64,000 bases of DNA. Source: Planctellipticum sp942493135 (GTDB lineage: Bacteria > Planctomycetota > Planctomycetia > Planctomycetales > Planctomycetaceae). Shown piece by piece: positions 62,871 through 64,000 of the stretch. A program made the translations under genes and the position numbers. Under the pieces are notes generated by a model. It was not told the DNA's origin. It did no database searches and saw only the letters and a list, made by a program, of their open reading frames with translations. Positions within the stretch are counted from its first letter, which is position 1, and each line of letters begins with the position of its first letter. Location of the stretch: assembly GCA_942493135.1 (NCBI GenBank), contig OW818684.1, positions 248,001 to 312,000 on the forward strand, written 5' to 3'.

Positions 62871-62876
62871 CCCCAC

Positions 62877-62904
62877 ATCGTAGCGGGTTCCCGCAAGCGG
62901 TCAA
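62877..62904 (-). promoter_or_regulatory. Promoter of the retron RNA and RT
   Basis: The minus strand has TTGACC (62904-62899), a 16-base spacer and TACGAT (62882-62877). The predicted start near 62870 is only a few bases before the a1 arm, as expected for a retron transcript. Confidence 0.65.
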
Positions 62905-63219
62905 TTGCGCACCGGCCTCCGCAACTCGCGAAATCCCCTTCCCCCGGCAAGTTTGCAGCCCCGTTCACCGCAGAGGAATTCCGAAATCCCAGACTCGAAT
63001 TCTAAAACAAGCACGAAATTCAAAATCTCAACCAGACCGACTCAGTTCGGGTGGCGCGCCCCTGAGTCCGCGAAGGGCATGTCTTTTGACTTCACCACGA
63101 CGGACTTCAGGCGCCAGACGCGAATTCTACGCGGCCCGCGCTACCGGTTGTCTCCCTGCGAACCGTCGGCTACAGTCCGTTCAGCCCCGTCCGATCGCTC
63201 CCCGCACGAAACACCAGCC

Positions 63220-63894
63220 ATGCTCACCGAGCCCACCCCCTTCGACCTCCGGATGCACGTCTTCCGCATCCCCGTCCGCGTCCACCCTTCATTCTGGCTC
63301 CTCGGCGTGATCCTCGGCTGGGATCCCGACCTGCCCCAGATGACGCTGATCTGCACGGTCTGCGTCTTCTTCTCGATCCTGATTCACGAGCTCGGCCATG
63401 CGCTCACCGCCGGTGCCTTCGGCTGGCGCAGCGAAATCGTCCTCTACCTGTTTGGCGGCCTGGCCTACAGCGAACGCTGGAACAACCGGACGCCGATGAA
63501 GGACATCTTCGTCTCCGTCGCCGGCCCCGCCGCGCAGTTCTGCCTGCTGCCGCTGCTGTTCGCGACGGAGGTCGGTCTGGCGCAGACGGAGTTCGGCGAC
63601 CAGATCTACGTCCGTGCCGCCATGCACTACCTGTGGTTCATCAACATCGTCTGGCCGGTCCTCAACCTGATGCCGGTCCTGCCGCTCGATGGCGGCCACA
63701 TCCTGCAGGGCCTCTTCGAACTCTTCGGCCTGCGGGACCCCCTGTCGGCCACGCTGATCGTCAGCATCATCGTCGGCGGCCTCCTGTCGTATGCCTCCTA
63801 CACTCTGACCGGCGGCGGACCGGGCATGTGGTTCATCTTCCTCACGATCATGAACATCCAGGCCTACCAGCAACACCGCGCGCAACGCTGGTAG
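63220..63894 (+). CDS. Site-2-protease-like M50 membrane metallopeptidase
   Basis: This 224-residue intramembrane zinc peptidase has HELGH (56-60) in VFFSILIHELGHALTAGAF and the second motif NLMPVLPLDGGH (149-160), so all zinc ligands are present. It has five or six hydrophobic segments, and a short loop FGWRSEIVLYLFGGLAYSERW follows the active-site helix, as in the SpoIVFB/Rip subgroup. It lacks PDZ or CBS domains. ATG 63220 is chosen because the protein there starts just before the first helix; the frame upstream runs into the retron flank. It is divergent from the retron and has no visible partner. Confidence 0.9.
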   Translation: MLTEPTPFDLRMHVFRIPVRVHPSFWLLGVILGWDPDLPQMTLICTVCVFFSILIHELGHALTAGAFGWRSEIVLYLFGGLAYSERWNNRTPMKDIFVSVAGPAAQFCLLPLLFATEVGLAQTEFGDQIYVRAAMHYLWFINIVWPVLNLMPVLPLDGGHILQGLFELFGLRDPLSATLIVSIIVGGLLSYASYTLTGGGPGMWFIFLTIMNIQAYQQHRAQRW

Positions 63895-64000
63895 CCAAGG
63901 GCGGAGAGCCAGACGAAGAGTGCTGCTCCTCATCTCCGGCCCCCGGCCTTAGTCGCCAGACTCTCGACTTCTGTCGACGTTCCCCCTTCGTCATTCGACA

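Overview
The window is about 64 kb of GC-rich chromosome from a member of the Planctomycetes, most likely the family Planctomycetaceae. That reading rests on gene content: a Tat-exported DUF1501 protein, DUF4058 and DUF3592 proteins, OprO/OprP-like porins with long N-termini, many Tat-signal hypothetical proteins, a release-factor-like GGQ protein, and a long NusA/IF-2 pair with acidic or alanine-rich extensions. No rRNA, tRNA, phage or CRISPR was seen.

Layout. 1-7 kb: 3' half of mfd, a parvulin lipoprotein, a response-regulator/histidine-kinase pair and mnmG, which carries an in-frame repeat insertion. 7-11 kb: an orphan immunity-like protein, thiol peroxidase, ruvB and a zinc-ribbon membrane protein. 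11-21 kb: a minus-strand run nusA-infB-rbfA, an endonuclease III-like protein with a histone-like tail, a large TPR protein and a YebC protein. Upstream of nusA lies a self-contained promoter-structured RNA-terminator unit. 21-29 kb: a secreted TPR protein, a ketosynthase-like protein lacking its active-site cysteine, a PP2C phosphatase, DUF1501 plus the GGQ protein, and a porin. 30-36 kb is accessory: tandem paralogous small membrane proteins, hypotheticals and palindromic repeats. 36-46 kb: Mrp ATPase, lipoprotein amidase, an esterase-like pseudoenzyme, an SLBB/actin-like pair, an MntR-type repressor and an AT-richer acyltransferase block. 46-52 kb: second porin, small exported proteins, MarR/Old-Yellow-Enzyme pair and an ECF sigma/anti-sigma pair. 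52-55 kb: the rpmF-plsX-fabD lipid cluster. 55-61 kb: membrane and secreted hypotheticals, glutamate dehydrogenase coupled to a cNMP-domain protein, an SGNH-like pseudoenzyme and a DapA-family protein. 61-64 kb: a retron and an M50 peptidase.

The most interesting system is the retron at 61329-62904 (minus strand). The reverse transcriptase has the retron-specific NAxxH and VTG motifs. Upstream of it is a promoter followed by an approximately 170-nt RNA whose ends form a 15-bp a1/a2 inverted repeat, with an AAGC priming-site candidate and msr- and msd-like hairpins in the right order. No separate effector gene is visible beside it.

Secondary themes are short palindromic repeats that have entered gene ends or even a gene interior (mnmG, the anti-sigma gene, a receiver-like gene), and several family members that have lost canonical catalytic or ligand residues: ketosynthase, esterase, SGNH hydrolase, cNMP domain, Mrp and HhH glycosylase. 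All calls come from reading the sequence; no database search was run.
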